Below are positions 45,006-55,849 of a stretch of DNA of 64,000 nucleotides, piece by piece. The position numbers and the translations under genes were made by a program. This stretch comes from Paralichthys olivaceus. Its lineage: Eukaryota > Chordata > Actinopteri > Pleuronectiformes > Paralichthyidae. The stretch's first letter is position 1; every line of letters starts with the position of its first letter. The stretch spans positions 25,557,501 through 25,621,500 of the forward strand of contig NC_091100.1 of NCBI RefSeq assembly GCF_024713975.1. The letters run 5' to 3'. The notes under the pieces were generated by a model, which worked only from the letters and a program-made list of their open reading frames with translations, searched no databases and had not been told where the DNA came from.

Positions 45006-45277
45006 AAAATGTTAACAAAACTTAGTGTTTAGAAGACAACATTTTTAACTGCAAAAAAGCACATCCAGATGTTCTCCATGCTGAAAGAAGGATCTTCTTC
45101 AGTTGCCATGGTTTCACTCTCATATTTCTTATCTGGAGTTTTAAAGAGCCTAAGGATACAGGGTCAGGGCTGTACGTAATGCAAAGCCCTCAGACACTAT
45201 CATTCAAAATGCCTACATAGAAACAAACTTGATTTAACTTTCGTTGGAGTCGGTTTTCTCTCCTCTGGATGACTTCC

Positions 45278-48200
45278 TTACAAAGGATACTCACTCCATA
45301 GGCTGAAAGACAAGGTAAACAGAATATTGCTTGAAACATTATCATTATTTAACATTATCTCTGAAGAGCAAACCACAACTTCAACAATGGAAGCTCATTT
45401 CTAATGAGTCAGTGCTTCACTGATTATAAATAATATAACTGATGTCAATCCTTTCAAACAACATGATGTGTTTATGAAGTGGTCCTTGATATGCTGTGTT
45501 AATAACACGTATGGATTGCATTCACAATAAATCAGTATATTTTGGTACATTAAAGTCTGATCCTTAATACCTATGCACTTTTACACAAAGGTGCCCAGAA
45601 CCAAATCAGCTGCTGTGTAATCTACCAACTAATTCCAAATACGTCTGTCTTTATGTCTGTAAGTGGAGTACATACTTCCTGAACCATTCACATAATTGGC
45701 ATGTGTGTTGTAAATTGCCCAAGAAAGTGCAGTGTTGACTTCGGAACAATTTTGACATGTGATACGTTCAATATCAATAAAAAATCAGTCAACCAGGGCA
45801 CTGTTGCAGTCAGATAAACTACAGCAGCGGTCAGCGATTGAGTCAAACTGGGGATCAAAATCACCTCCAGATAATTTGGACAATTATCAGTACTTCTGAG
45901 ACACAGATATGCGTCAGGCTGATCTTTGTTATGGCAACATTTTTCTGCAAATCACTTCCTGTTGGGCAAGTTGTCTTCAAAGTAACCCATAACATTAATT
46001 TCATTGCTTTTATTTTACAAGTTGTGAACTTGGGTCTGAAGATTGTGTGGGTTGCTTAAGAAAACTCTGAAATAGTCATATAATGTATGAAAAGAAATAA
46101 CAGCAGTTAAGTAAATTATTGAAACTCCACATGAACAGTAATATGGAAAATTCAGTAAAATTGTATCAAAACACTGACTGTAAAAGTTTTCTAACCTAAA
46201 TCTGCACCATAGATTGTTTATAAAAAGCTCTGCACACAACATACAGCACACAACCAATACAAACTGACAGTTCATTGTAGAGCTGCTTGACGAGGACTTA
46301 CAACTGATAAGGAATAATACTGAAGTAGCTTCAGAGCATTAACACAGGACAAGACAACGGGCAAGTTTAGAAGGGACACTGGACTAGTTTCTCAGAAAAG
46401 TGTCATTGTAGTTAACATGTATTTAAGGAATCAGATTATTGTCAGTTGTGCATGTGTGTGTGCGTGTGTCTGTATGTTTTTATGTGTGTTACCTCTGGTT
46501 ATACTCGGGGTCAGTGTCTGTCTGCAGCAGCAGGTCTCTGATCTCCTCAGGTGGGTTCAGACCATGGCACTCTGCTCTCTCCCATCTCTGCAGCCTGCCG
46601 ATACCTGGAGAGAGGAAGAGATGAAGAGATGTTACAATAAATGATTTAGTGTTTTGAGTGATTAAACCCTTTTTTTGCAGTGACTAAACTTTGTAAAAAG
46701 AGATGATATCAACAGAGAACACAAATACATGTTTGCACGAAGTTCTACACCACCGACAATTCTAGCGTCATCTCTGATTGGTGGAGCTTGCTGTTACCAT
46801 GGTAATGTTTACCACAACTTTGAAAATCATGAAAGCTTAAATTGGCTCTGTTCGGCTACATCAGATCAATTAGCGTTACTAGACTAGGTTACTATAGGTT
46901 ACTACACTATACACCACTGAAAGACTATATACAAACATACAAGGCACAAACTACAATATATAACAACACTCTTAAAATAATTGAACCTGTGACCTTTTCT
47001 GTTTCCCAATATTTATTTTGCTCTGAATCAAATGTTTTATGGTCAAGATTAATCTTGTAGCTGATCTTCCTTGTTCCAGGATTAAAACTCTTTATTTGCA
47101 GATTTTCTCTGAGGAGAGGAGAAAATGTATCACAGATGTACCCATCAAGCAAGAACATTTTACAGCCTGGAGCAGAGTAAGATGATAGGTGCATGATTGA
47201 CATAATTAAAGCTGTATTAAGAAATATCTTTTGGTCACTTTATGGCAGCAAAACAAGCTGCACAACACAACTTCTGTCATATTAACATTGACGAGGTTGA
47301 CAAGATGAACATTTTCCAGTTTACAGTTACATCCAACAGATACAGCAGCATTAGCATTCATGTGGAGTTGTTTTTCTGGCCACCTGGGGAATGTGGTTTC
47401 AGCACAATAATGTGACTGAATTGGGCAGGTAGCTAACAGTTGAGGCTGGAAACAAGCTACAGAACATCAGTAAGACTGAATCCTCCAGTAAAGTTATGAG
47501 CCAAACCATCAAAGCAAAAAGCTACAAGTTGCTCCACAGAGCTGAGGGGAACTGCAGACCTGATTAGAATTGTGGTTTCATTACAATGAGTGCCATATTT
47601 CATATAACACATAATCATTGAATCCAGTGTGAATAAAATCTGAAAATATTACATCTAAAATATCTCTCTACATACTGTTTGATACTGGAAATGTACATTT
47701 TACATATTCCATGTGCCTAGTTTACAGAGACATGCTTGAGAAAAAAGGTCAATCTGCATCAGTGCAACAGGAAACGTTGAGGGAGATCATGTAAACTCTA
47801 TACAGAAACTGGACTTCAATCCCAGACAACTGTGCCAGTGTGCCTCCCATGCAGCCCTTGCAGTAAAACTCTACTGGTTATATCTGCTTGCCATTTCAAT
47901 CATATTTCTTTTACATATCAAAAAGTAGAATGTCACTTGGCAGAGTACATACCTCCGGCTCAACAGTCCTCCTATGAAACCACATTTAGATTTTTATTTG
48001 GATCCGCACCAAATTTCCCACACTCATAATAATAAATTTCAGTCCCTTATGCATGACCAATTTAAACCGAAATTACTATATAAAAGAAAGTGAAAAATAA
48101 CTCCTGGGATGGGCCCTCTGGTCCAGATCTGTACCAAAGTGTAATAGGGTTTTCCCTGGATCATGAGCCACGCCTCCACAAAATTTTATAGGAATCGATT

Positions 48201-48615
48201 CAGTAGTTTTTGCATTCATGAAAACATAACCTCCTTGGCAAAAGTAATGAAAAACTATTCCTATTTGGAATATCAGAATGAGAAATACTTTATTAATCCC
48301 CAGGGGGAAATCCAAACGTCACAGAGCTCCTGAGCAAGCCATGAAAAAGCAGGTAATCAAAATAAATCTAATTAAACAAGAAGACAAAAGTAAAAAGTAA
48401 AAGTATTAGTAGAAATAAATCTGCAATATAGATCGACATGATATGTAAGTTAGTTAAGTATACACATCACTGAAGCACGAACAAGACAGTTGCTGACACA
48501 GAGAAATGCTGAGATGATCTAGTGTCTACACCTGCACACTAATTCAAAACAGTGAAAAATATTTTTGTTAACACCCTATTTACATATCACAGTCTGCCAG
48601 CAATTCTCCAGTACA

Positions 48616-48668
<53 letters not shown>

Positions 48669-49305
48669 CTGTGCAGGGCCCAAACCTCCAGTCCAGATCA
48701 AACTGTTTGAGCTTCTGCAGCTCCTTCTCTCTGACTGTTTCTGCTTCAGCTTCTGCTCCATCAAAAAGAATGAAATCATTATTAGATATGACTCAAGTAA
48801 CATAAATCAAACACTGAGATCAACCTGAACAGAGTTAGATTTAAAAGTAAAATTATAACAATGAAATGCAATAACTCCACTCACAAAATAATGTACTGAA
48901 ATAAGAAAACGCTGCCTTCACAGTCTATTTCATTTACTATGACATGTTTCATTTGTAGGATACATATTCATACAGGTAGGTATCACACAACTTTTTAACA
49001 CACCCTTCCACTGACAAATTAAAATGTGATAAAAATAAAAAACTATATTTTAGCCTTTTACACAAGCTGTAGGTGCTGATTGAGTCGGACAGGTAACTGT
49101 GACATTGTGAACACTGGCCCCTGTTTCACTGAATAGAGATGATGAGCATACACAGAACACATGAGGATCACACGCGATGACACTTGGGCTGCTCCTCACC
49201 TTTCTGTGGTGGGGGAGGACTGGCTCTCTTCTCTCGTTTGCTCGCCCTCCTTGCTTTCTTCACCACCTTGAATGAGTCAGTTATCAGTCCACGCTTGGTT
49301 GTCAT
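45278..49305 (-). CDS. pold4: DNA polymerase delta small subunit (p12), 4 coding exons
   Basis: The accessory subunit that stabilises polymerase delta in the nucleus during replication and repair. Exons: 49305-49200, 48752-48669, 46604-46493, 45302-45278; they join in phase to 108 aa (human 107). Visible: the N-terminal KRGLITDSFKVVK, which carries a PIP-like motif as in human RLITDSYPVV; LKQFDLDWRFGPCTG; GRLQRWERAECHGLNPPEE; and the C terminus LWSEYPL. Exon 2 may start at any of three in-frame AGs (48752 chosen), changing up to a few Ala/Glu residues. The last exon holds only 25 coding bases. A strong acceptor (tttgttttctag) ends 10 bases before the ATG, so a 5' non-coding exon is expected. 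Human POLD4 is on 11q13. Confidence 0.93.
45625..45790. repeat. Decayed dispersed repeat, copy A
   Basis: The text gtaagtggagtacatacttc, gaaagtgcagtgttgactt and gatacgttcaatatcaataa parallels 51965-52125. Family unknown to me; the similarity was judged by eye. In the last pold4 intron. Confidence 0.4.
47933..48247. mobile_element. Short TIR element of the CCTCC-GGAGG type
   Basis: The left end cacttggcagagtacatacc with acctccggc faces the right end aacctccttggcaaaagta. Interior phrases (ggatccgcaccaaattt, cccactggatcatgagcca-like text) match a well-known fish repeat from memory. About 315 bases, in the pold4 intron between exons 2 and 3. Confidence 0.45.
48275..48420 (-). repeat. LINE 3' tail-like fragment
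   Basis: The phrase aatactttattaatccccag followed by ggggaaatc is the recognisable reversed 3' tail of a fish LINE. Nothing further of the element can be read. Confidence 0.4.
48617..48665. repeat. (GT)n microsatellite abutting the pold4 exon 2 donor
   Basis: About 24 GT units. On the gene strand the exon 48752-48669 ends CACAG and the intron opens gtaacacacacac, so the repeat begins at the fourth or fifth intronic base. Confidence 0.95.
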
Positions 49306-49517
49306 GCTGACTGATCTAGAAAACAAATATATATATATATATATGTGTGACCAACCACCACTGCAAAACCTCTCCAACATTCTTGAGTGTGTTTCTGCTC
49401 ACTGCTGTTGGGTGCATGCAAACAGTCTGTGATCTGTTGCACAGATTGTAGATAGACATTTCAAGAGATCAGACAAGGAACAGACCCAGTGGGCTTTCTG
49501 CAGGTTGATTTGTTGTT

Positions 49518-49632
49518 TTCGGCTCAGGAGAAAGAGTGGGTCATCCACTAATCGAAAGGTTGGCGTTTGAATCCTAGCTCCTGCACTTCGCATGTGTGTC
49601 CCGGGGCAAGAGACAGAACCTCAAATTACATT
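49518..49632 (+). mobile_element. tRNA-derived SINE head
   Basis: The text ggctcaggagaaagagtggg, then ggcgtttgaatcctagc, then gtgtcccggggcaagagac carries A-box and B-box-like text of the SINE family at 25166-25402; the body is truncated. Just upstream of pold4's first coding exon. Confidence 0.6.
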
Positions 49633-49950
49633 ACCTCGACGTGTCAGTGGTGATCACTCTTGCACCTCTATCCTTCGTATATACAGTATATATACAATCT
49701 CCGGTACAGAAGAGATATGATAGTATCTGCACACTATGGAACCTTTTTATTCAAAGCTCTATGCATGATCAACATTCACATCCACCTCATCCGTAGTGAA
49801 ACAAGAGGGTGTGTCGATATCTATGAACCAGCTATTACAACATTACAACCACACATCCGTGTCGTTCCTCCACTCAGACGGTTTGTTTCTGGATCAGAGG
49901 CACACACCTCTGTGCACTCCCTCTCTAATCCCTCTGATACAACAACGTAC

Positions 49951-50080
49951 CTGTTTATTCAAACCGCACAGTCTGTATCTTCTCTCTTCCCCCAGCGATC
50001 AAAACAACGACGACGATCCTTCGCCTCGCTGAAGTTAGCTTCCAATTCGAGAGTTAAAGGGAAAGTGAAGGGGAGCTGAG
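49951..50080 (-). other. pold4: Putative non-coding first exon of pold4
   Basis: On the minus strand, aataaacag is followed by gtacgttg, a strong donor with the intron starting at 49950. The upstream stretch (about 49990-50080) contains several CpGs. Its pairing with the acceptor before the pold4 ATG is inferred; the 5' edge is approximate. Confidence 0.4.
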
Positions 50081-50652
50081 CTCGTGTGTTGGAAAAATGA
50101 ATGAATTGGATGAAACGTTGTGAGACCGGATCACATCGGACCAGGTCCAGTTAAAAAAAAAAACCCCATCCCACAGATTCTCCTCAGACCTGGAGCACAT
50201 TGTCCCAGAGAAGAAGAGTGAAGTGGTTTTAATCTGAACCTGGTCTGATGAGATTTCTCTACACGAGGTTTCACCACAAACATGTGAGCTTTTATTTTAT
50301 TTAAAGCATTTCAGACAGTGAAGCTCAAACTCAAATGTCTCACACGTTCTCTCATCGGTAAAACGGAGTTCCTTTTTTCCTCTTAACTGTCGAATCGGAA
50401 GCGAACTTCAGTGTCGACGATCATCTTTCTTCTTCTGGTGGACTGGAGAGCAGTTTGCCGCTTTGCCGCCACCTGTCGTTTACTTTGCATATTACAGGTC
50501 ATGGATGTACGACTTAACTCATATTACAGTAAACTCAACCTCTGTATTTTGACATGTGTGTATCATCCTCCTGGACGGCTGCACCACTGTGTGCCTCAGA
50601 AACAGCTGAGATAACCTCCATCCGGGTCATCTGTCCCACACTGTGTCTACAG

Positions 50653-51191
50653 CAAGGGTCACCAACCTTCTTGAAACTGAGAGCTACTTCATGGGTACTG
50701 AGTCAAACCAAGGGCTACCAGCTTGATCCACTCTTCTGAAATAATTTGCTCAGTTTGCCTTTAGTTATATATCATTATTAATGATAAATGATTCTCATCT
50801 AGGTGAAGACACTGATCACGTTAATGATTTCTCACAATAATTATCAATAATGACTTATCAAGGTGGGAAACAGATGATGTCAATATTCAACACTTTATTT
50901 CTATTAATCTCAGCAATTGTTTAAATTTTCAGACGATCAGAAGAAAAATGTCCCATTTTCACTAGCCACTGACAAACCGTTTTAACAAATCATAGTCAAT
51001 AGTCAACTTCATTATGGGAATACAAATTTGGCAGTATAAAAAATAAATAATTTAATTTAATTAGAAAGTCATATCAAATTTTAGACGCAGCTCACTGGTG
51101 AGTTGTGTTATTTTTAGAACAGGCCTGCGGGCGACTCATGTGGTCCTTTGGGGCTACCTGGTGCCCGTGGGCACCATGTTGGTGACCCCTG
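50653..51191. mobile_element. Non-autonomous hAT-like element with 8-bp target duplication
   Basis: Left end caagggtcaccaac, right end gttggtgacccctg: 14-base inverted repeats with one mismatch. Flanks are gtctacag (50645-50652) and gactacag (51192-51199), an 8-bp target duplication with one mismatch, the hallmark of hAT transposition. The 539-base interior has no transposase frame. Confidence 0.85.
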
Positions 51192-51964
51192 GACTACAGA
51201 GACTCTTGCATCTTGACGGACCCCTCCCACAGGCTGTTAGTAGCAGAACCAGAATAACAATGCTCTGCGACAGCTTTTCCCTCCAGGCCTCCAGATTCCC
51301 ATAATAATATAGATCATGTGTGCAAATAATTTTCAAATACAGATATTACATTTAGATTATGGTTTTAATATTACTTAACTATTATTCTATTATACCATTA
51401 TAATATTTTTGATCTTGATATTGTACTATTGCTGCTATTATATATATTAATCTTTTTAGTATTTAGTATTAATTATACCAGCTGTATTTACATGCAGATG
51501 AGCAACGAACACCTCACCAGTAGTCCTACATGCGATTTTCGTATCTGGTTCTTAGGAAACAACAGCAATGTTAGTAAATCCCCATACTAGCCCTAGAGCT
51601 ACCGAGACATCATGCCTTAATAGTGACGATAATATGGTGCAGTAGGAAATGGCTCATTTCATTTAGCTATTGATTGAGTTTCAAACAAGAGGAGAAAATC
51701 TTAATTAAGCTGAAGATAATGTCATTATTACTAAAAGTCACAGTATACATGTAGTTACCATGTTGTTATTGTTGACCCTCGAGTTATCACCATATAGAAA
51801 ATATGTATTTCTTACAACTATGTGGGATTGCAATATGAAATATACAGTATAAAACCTCACCACTAGATGCCACCAAAATTCCACACAATTGTCCTTTGAA
51901 CAAATCAACAGAATTTATTCAAAAAAAGATACAATGCTTCAATTCTAAAGAAGTCCATTGTCTA

Positions 51965-52125
51965 GCTACTACTGTATGTCTCTGTCTGTCTGTATGTGGA
52001 ATGCATGTCCGGTGAACCTTTCTTCTTATCGGCTTCACACTTTGCATGTCTATTGATAATGGCCAAGGGAGGTGCAGTTCTGAGGTTGGGGCAATTTGGA
52101 CACATTATACATCCAATATATATAC
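51965..52125. repeat. Decayed dispersed repeat, copy B
   Basis: Phrases gtatgtggaatgcatgtccg, ggaggtgcagttctgagg, and acattatacatccaatat align with 45625-45790. Confidence 0.4.
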
Positions 52126-52378
52126 ATTATGAGAAAAACAAGACAACCAGTGATCAGTAGCTGTCAGTGAAGAAGTTATGAAATACACTGACTATAACAT
52201 TTTCTCCATAGATAAACCGAGTAGGATGGACAGAAAGTTTTCTAAAAATCACTCATATCAACTCATATCATCACTCATATAGCTCATTAACACTGGCCAA
52301 GAGAACAACCAAATCCATACAGGCATGTTCAGATTGGACACTACACTAGTTCTATAAATTCAGTATGAGCATTCATTG

Positions 52379-52381
<3 letters not shown>

Positions 52382-52418
<37 letters not shown>

Positions 52419-52420
52419 TT
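52382..52420. repeat. (AAT)n microsatellite
   Basis: About 13 uninterrupted AAT units in the pold4-p2rx3 gap. Confidence 0.95.
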
Positions 52421-52826
52421 GTAATTATATATCATTAGTTAAAGCCCTGCTTATCTTAATGTTACTGTTCAGAATGTCTAGTGTGAAAAGCTTTGTAATG
52501 AGAGAAAAGCTGTCAGAAAAATCCACTTAATTTCCATTTTTTTTGTCCTCAGCTGTCTCTCTGCGTCCTTCGCTTCTGTCTCAGTTAAATATTACTGTGA
52601 ACAAAGTGAATTGGTCAATATCAGCATTCTTCAATATGAGCAATATAGAATTGCCATCATTATGCCCTATGTGTAAATTTCATGCTCCACAATGAAGTTA
52701 AAAAAAGGTCTTGTTATAGAGAGCTGATTTTAATTTACGCCATAATCCAAAGCCCTTCGTAGATTTGTCAGCTCAACATTAGAGATTTCAACTGGAAAAG
52801 TTGAAGTGTGCCAAACAATTCAATTA

Positions 52827-55490
52827 ATTTCAATTTTATTTGTATAGCACCAAATCATAATATACAATATCTCAAGGCACTTTACATAGAAGGTCAAGAC
52901 CTTAAAATCAAAATATAGAAAAACCCAACAGTTCCCACAATGAGCAGCACTTTGTGGAGGAAAAACTCTTCTCATTAACAGGAAGAAACCTCTAGAAGAA
53001 CCAGACTCAATGTGGACGGTCATCTGCCTCGACCAGTTGGGGTGAGCAAAGAAAACGGGGGAAGGAGAGATGGGTGGAAAAGAGGGGAGAGAAGAGAGAG
53101 GGATAGTGGGGAGGGGGAAGTAGGGGAGAAAGACCGGGGAAACTTGAGCACCATCATTTATCAGATCTGACCAGTTAAAATGTAAACAACAGTGTAAATA
53201 AGTTATTAATTATTATTGATAACTGGCAAAATTCATTTAATAATTATTACTGAGATATTGTAATTTATAATAGTTATAATGGTAAAGTTGTTGTCCTGAG
53301 GTTCCGGGGTCAGAGATATCTGACATGAGAGAGAAAAAGAGAGAGAGAGAGACTATGGGAGTACAAAGTGAAATAGTCATTGACATGTATTAAAATAAAT
53401 AAATGAATGAATGTGGGGGGGCAGAGAGACAGAGAGAAGTGGAGAGTTGCTCAGTGCATGATGGGAGTTCCCCCAGCAGTGTAGACCTATAGCAGCATGA
53501 CTAAGTGATGGTTCAGGACTCACCTGATCCAGAACTAACTATAGGCTTTATCAAAGAGGAACGTTTTAAGTTTAACTTTAAATGCAGAGATGGTGTCTGT
53601 CTCCTGAACCCAGAGTGGGAGCTGGTTCCACAGGAGAGGAGCCTGGTAGCTGAATGCTCTACCTCCTGTTCTACTCTTACAGACTCTTGCAACCACAAGA
53701 GAACGAAGTGATCTATTTGGATAATATGGTGTTATCAGCTCTTTGATATATGAAGGGGCTTGATTGTTGAGGGCTTTACATGTGAAGAGCAGGATTTTGA
53801 ATTCTATTCTGAATTTTACAGGGAGCCAATGTAGAGAAGCTACGACAGGAGTAATATGATCTCTCCTTCTACTTCCTGTCAGCACTCTGCTGCGGCATTT
53901 TGGAACAACTGGAATTCTTACCGATTTCCTGGGGCATCCTGATAATAAAGAATTACAGTAATCTAGTCTAGAGGTAACACATGTGTGGACTTGTTTTTCA
54001 GCATCCTTCTGAGACAGGATGTTTCTAATTTTGTTAATATTGTGCAGGTGGAAGAAAGCTGTCCTAGAGACTTGTTTTATGTGTTGGTCAAATGACATGT
54101 CCTGGTCAAACATAACTCCAAGGTTCCTCACAGTGGAGCTGGAGGCCTAACTGATCATCCAAGGTGACTATCTGTTCAGACAGTGATTCTCTGAGATGTT
54201 TAGGGACAATTTTTAATGACCTCAGTTTTGTCTGAATTGAAAGGTTCAGCTCCCAAAATAAATATAAAGTATGTAAATATAAAGGGCCATTCTAGAGTAA
54301 AGAAAACAACAATTCATACAATTTAAATGAAACACACGAGTGAAAACGTCACTAGGATTATTTTGTATTCAATTTCTGCCGATAGATCCCTTTCACCTAA
54401 ATCTTACACACTGAACCTTTAAGAGATATCAAGGTTACAGACATACCTGTCTCCATTCATTAAAAGGGTTACTGACCTCCAATAATATCTGTACATGCAT
54501 ATAGTTTTTGTTTTATTTGAGCATCATTTTATGATGTGAAATCATCCGATTTTAACCAAGTTTCAGTGAGCAGGAGAATGTTGATAGTTTTGAAATAATA
54601 GTCATTGAAAATGAATGACTTTTTATTGAGTCACCTTACATTGAACAGAACAGTTTTAATGTGGGTGGGAACCAAGTGCAACATGGAGGTATTCCAAGAG
54701 GAATGTTCAACATTAATTCAATTATTTACTTTACACCAAGTGGATTTTCTGTGGATACTGTTTCCAGCCTGGTTAGATAATACATGGAAATGAGAGTTAG
54801 ACAGTCTGTTTGTGATATGGACAGGAATATACTGTAGAGCTAGTGACAGTGGATGGTACTTGGCTGTTCTTGGTGGACAGAGAAGAGCAGGGGAGGGTGA
54901 TGGGCAGATGTGGCCATGACGTGTCCACTGCTCACAGTGAACAGCCCTCTGCAGAGGCATTACAGAGGAAGAGGGAGGTAATGGTGTGTGTAGAGCAAGG
55001 TAAACAGTCATGTGGACATGAATGCAGAGCTTGCTGCACATTTGCTGCTAGCATGCAGCTACCCAGTTTATTTGGATGGATACCATCCGTCTTGAAGAAG
55101 GAGAGGCATCCCCCGGAATTTTTTTTTAATCTAAATTGTTCACATCCACGGCAAAGTGTAGGGATCAGTACACTGATATAAACAGACTTACCATAGCCAA
55201 TTAAAAAAATATACAATTATTCTTTTAATGGAGATCGGCAGAGCCTGCAGAAATCATGGCAGCTTTGCCAGGATGTTGTGGACCTTGGTGCCGGGGAGGC
55301 AGTGTGTTGCTGCAGTAAAGAAACTGATGTTTCTGATATGCTCCTTGAGGCTCTATCCAGAGGAAGCTGCGGGCTCTGCAGTGATGGATGAACACGTCAC
55401 CACTTTAACCCATCAGACAGACAAAAGGAAACATTTACTGTGCTTTGTTTTTGATTGGGATTCCTATTAGCTTCCACAAAGTGGTTGAAG
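52827..55490 (-). mobile_element. Degenerate L2-type LINE with esterase-ORF relic
   Basis: Read on the minus strand. The 5' portion (about 55215-54930) gives ISVLIPTLCRGCEQF and TDGIHPNKLGSCMLAANV, resembling the last block of the SGNH esterase domain in ORF1 of fish L2 elements. Near 54690-54530 endonuclease-like text appears (NDYYFKTINILLLTETWLKS). RT C-terminal text fills 54131-53535 (TSRLDYCNSLLSGCPRK, SRRRDHITPVVASLHWLPV, NRSLRSLVVARVCKSR). The 3' UTR runs to 52827, with the ctcaaggcactttacata phrase shared with 41741-41950. Most of the endonuclease and RT core is missing. A partial MITE (54238-54422) sits inside. Confidence 0.7.
54238..54422. mobile_element. TTAA-bounded MITE, copy 4 (internally deleted)
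   Basis: The left ten bases (aaaggttcag) jump directly to the middle of the element (aaataaatataaagtatg), and the right end cttacacactgaacctttaa is intact. About 185 bases remain of 374. Confidence 0.75.
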
Positions 55491-55849
55491 GGTCAAGATA
55501 AAAGTTTAGTGACTGATCTTTGTGACTAATGCTGCAATCATGATGTTTGCAATAAAAAGGATGGAGATGAGATTGTCCAATCTGAGATTGGTGAGGAAAA
55601 TGTCCAAATCAACACAAATCTTTTTGACATGATCTGCTGCCTTCTCACATGGTATTTTCTTCTCTATATCCCCTCATCCCTCCACCCTGACAGTGAATAT
55701 TCATGATATTATTTCTATTTTAGGAGTTAGGCTCATAAAAGTGCTATAATCTAAGTTACCTTGTTAAATAGGGCTTTAATGTGTGTGGGTTACTCCTTAT
55801 GGTTTCTATGAAATGTCTATACAGAACAACCTCTATTTTTCTTTCGATC

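Noticed and set aside
53535..54131. 198-aa minus-strand frame as a possible host gene
   Set aside because: It is the RT C-terminal part of an L2-type LINE, contiguous with its 3' UTR.
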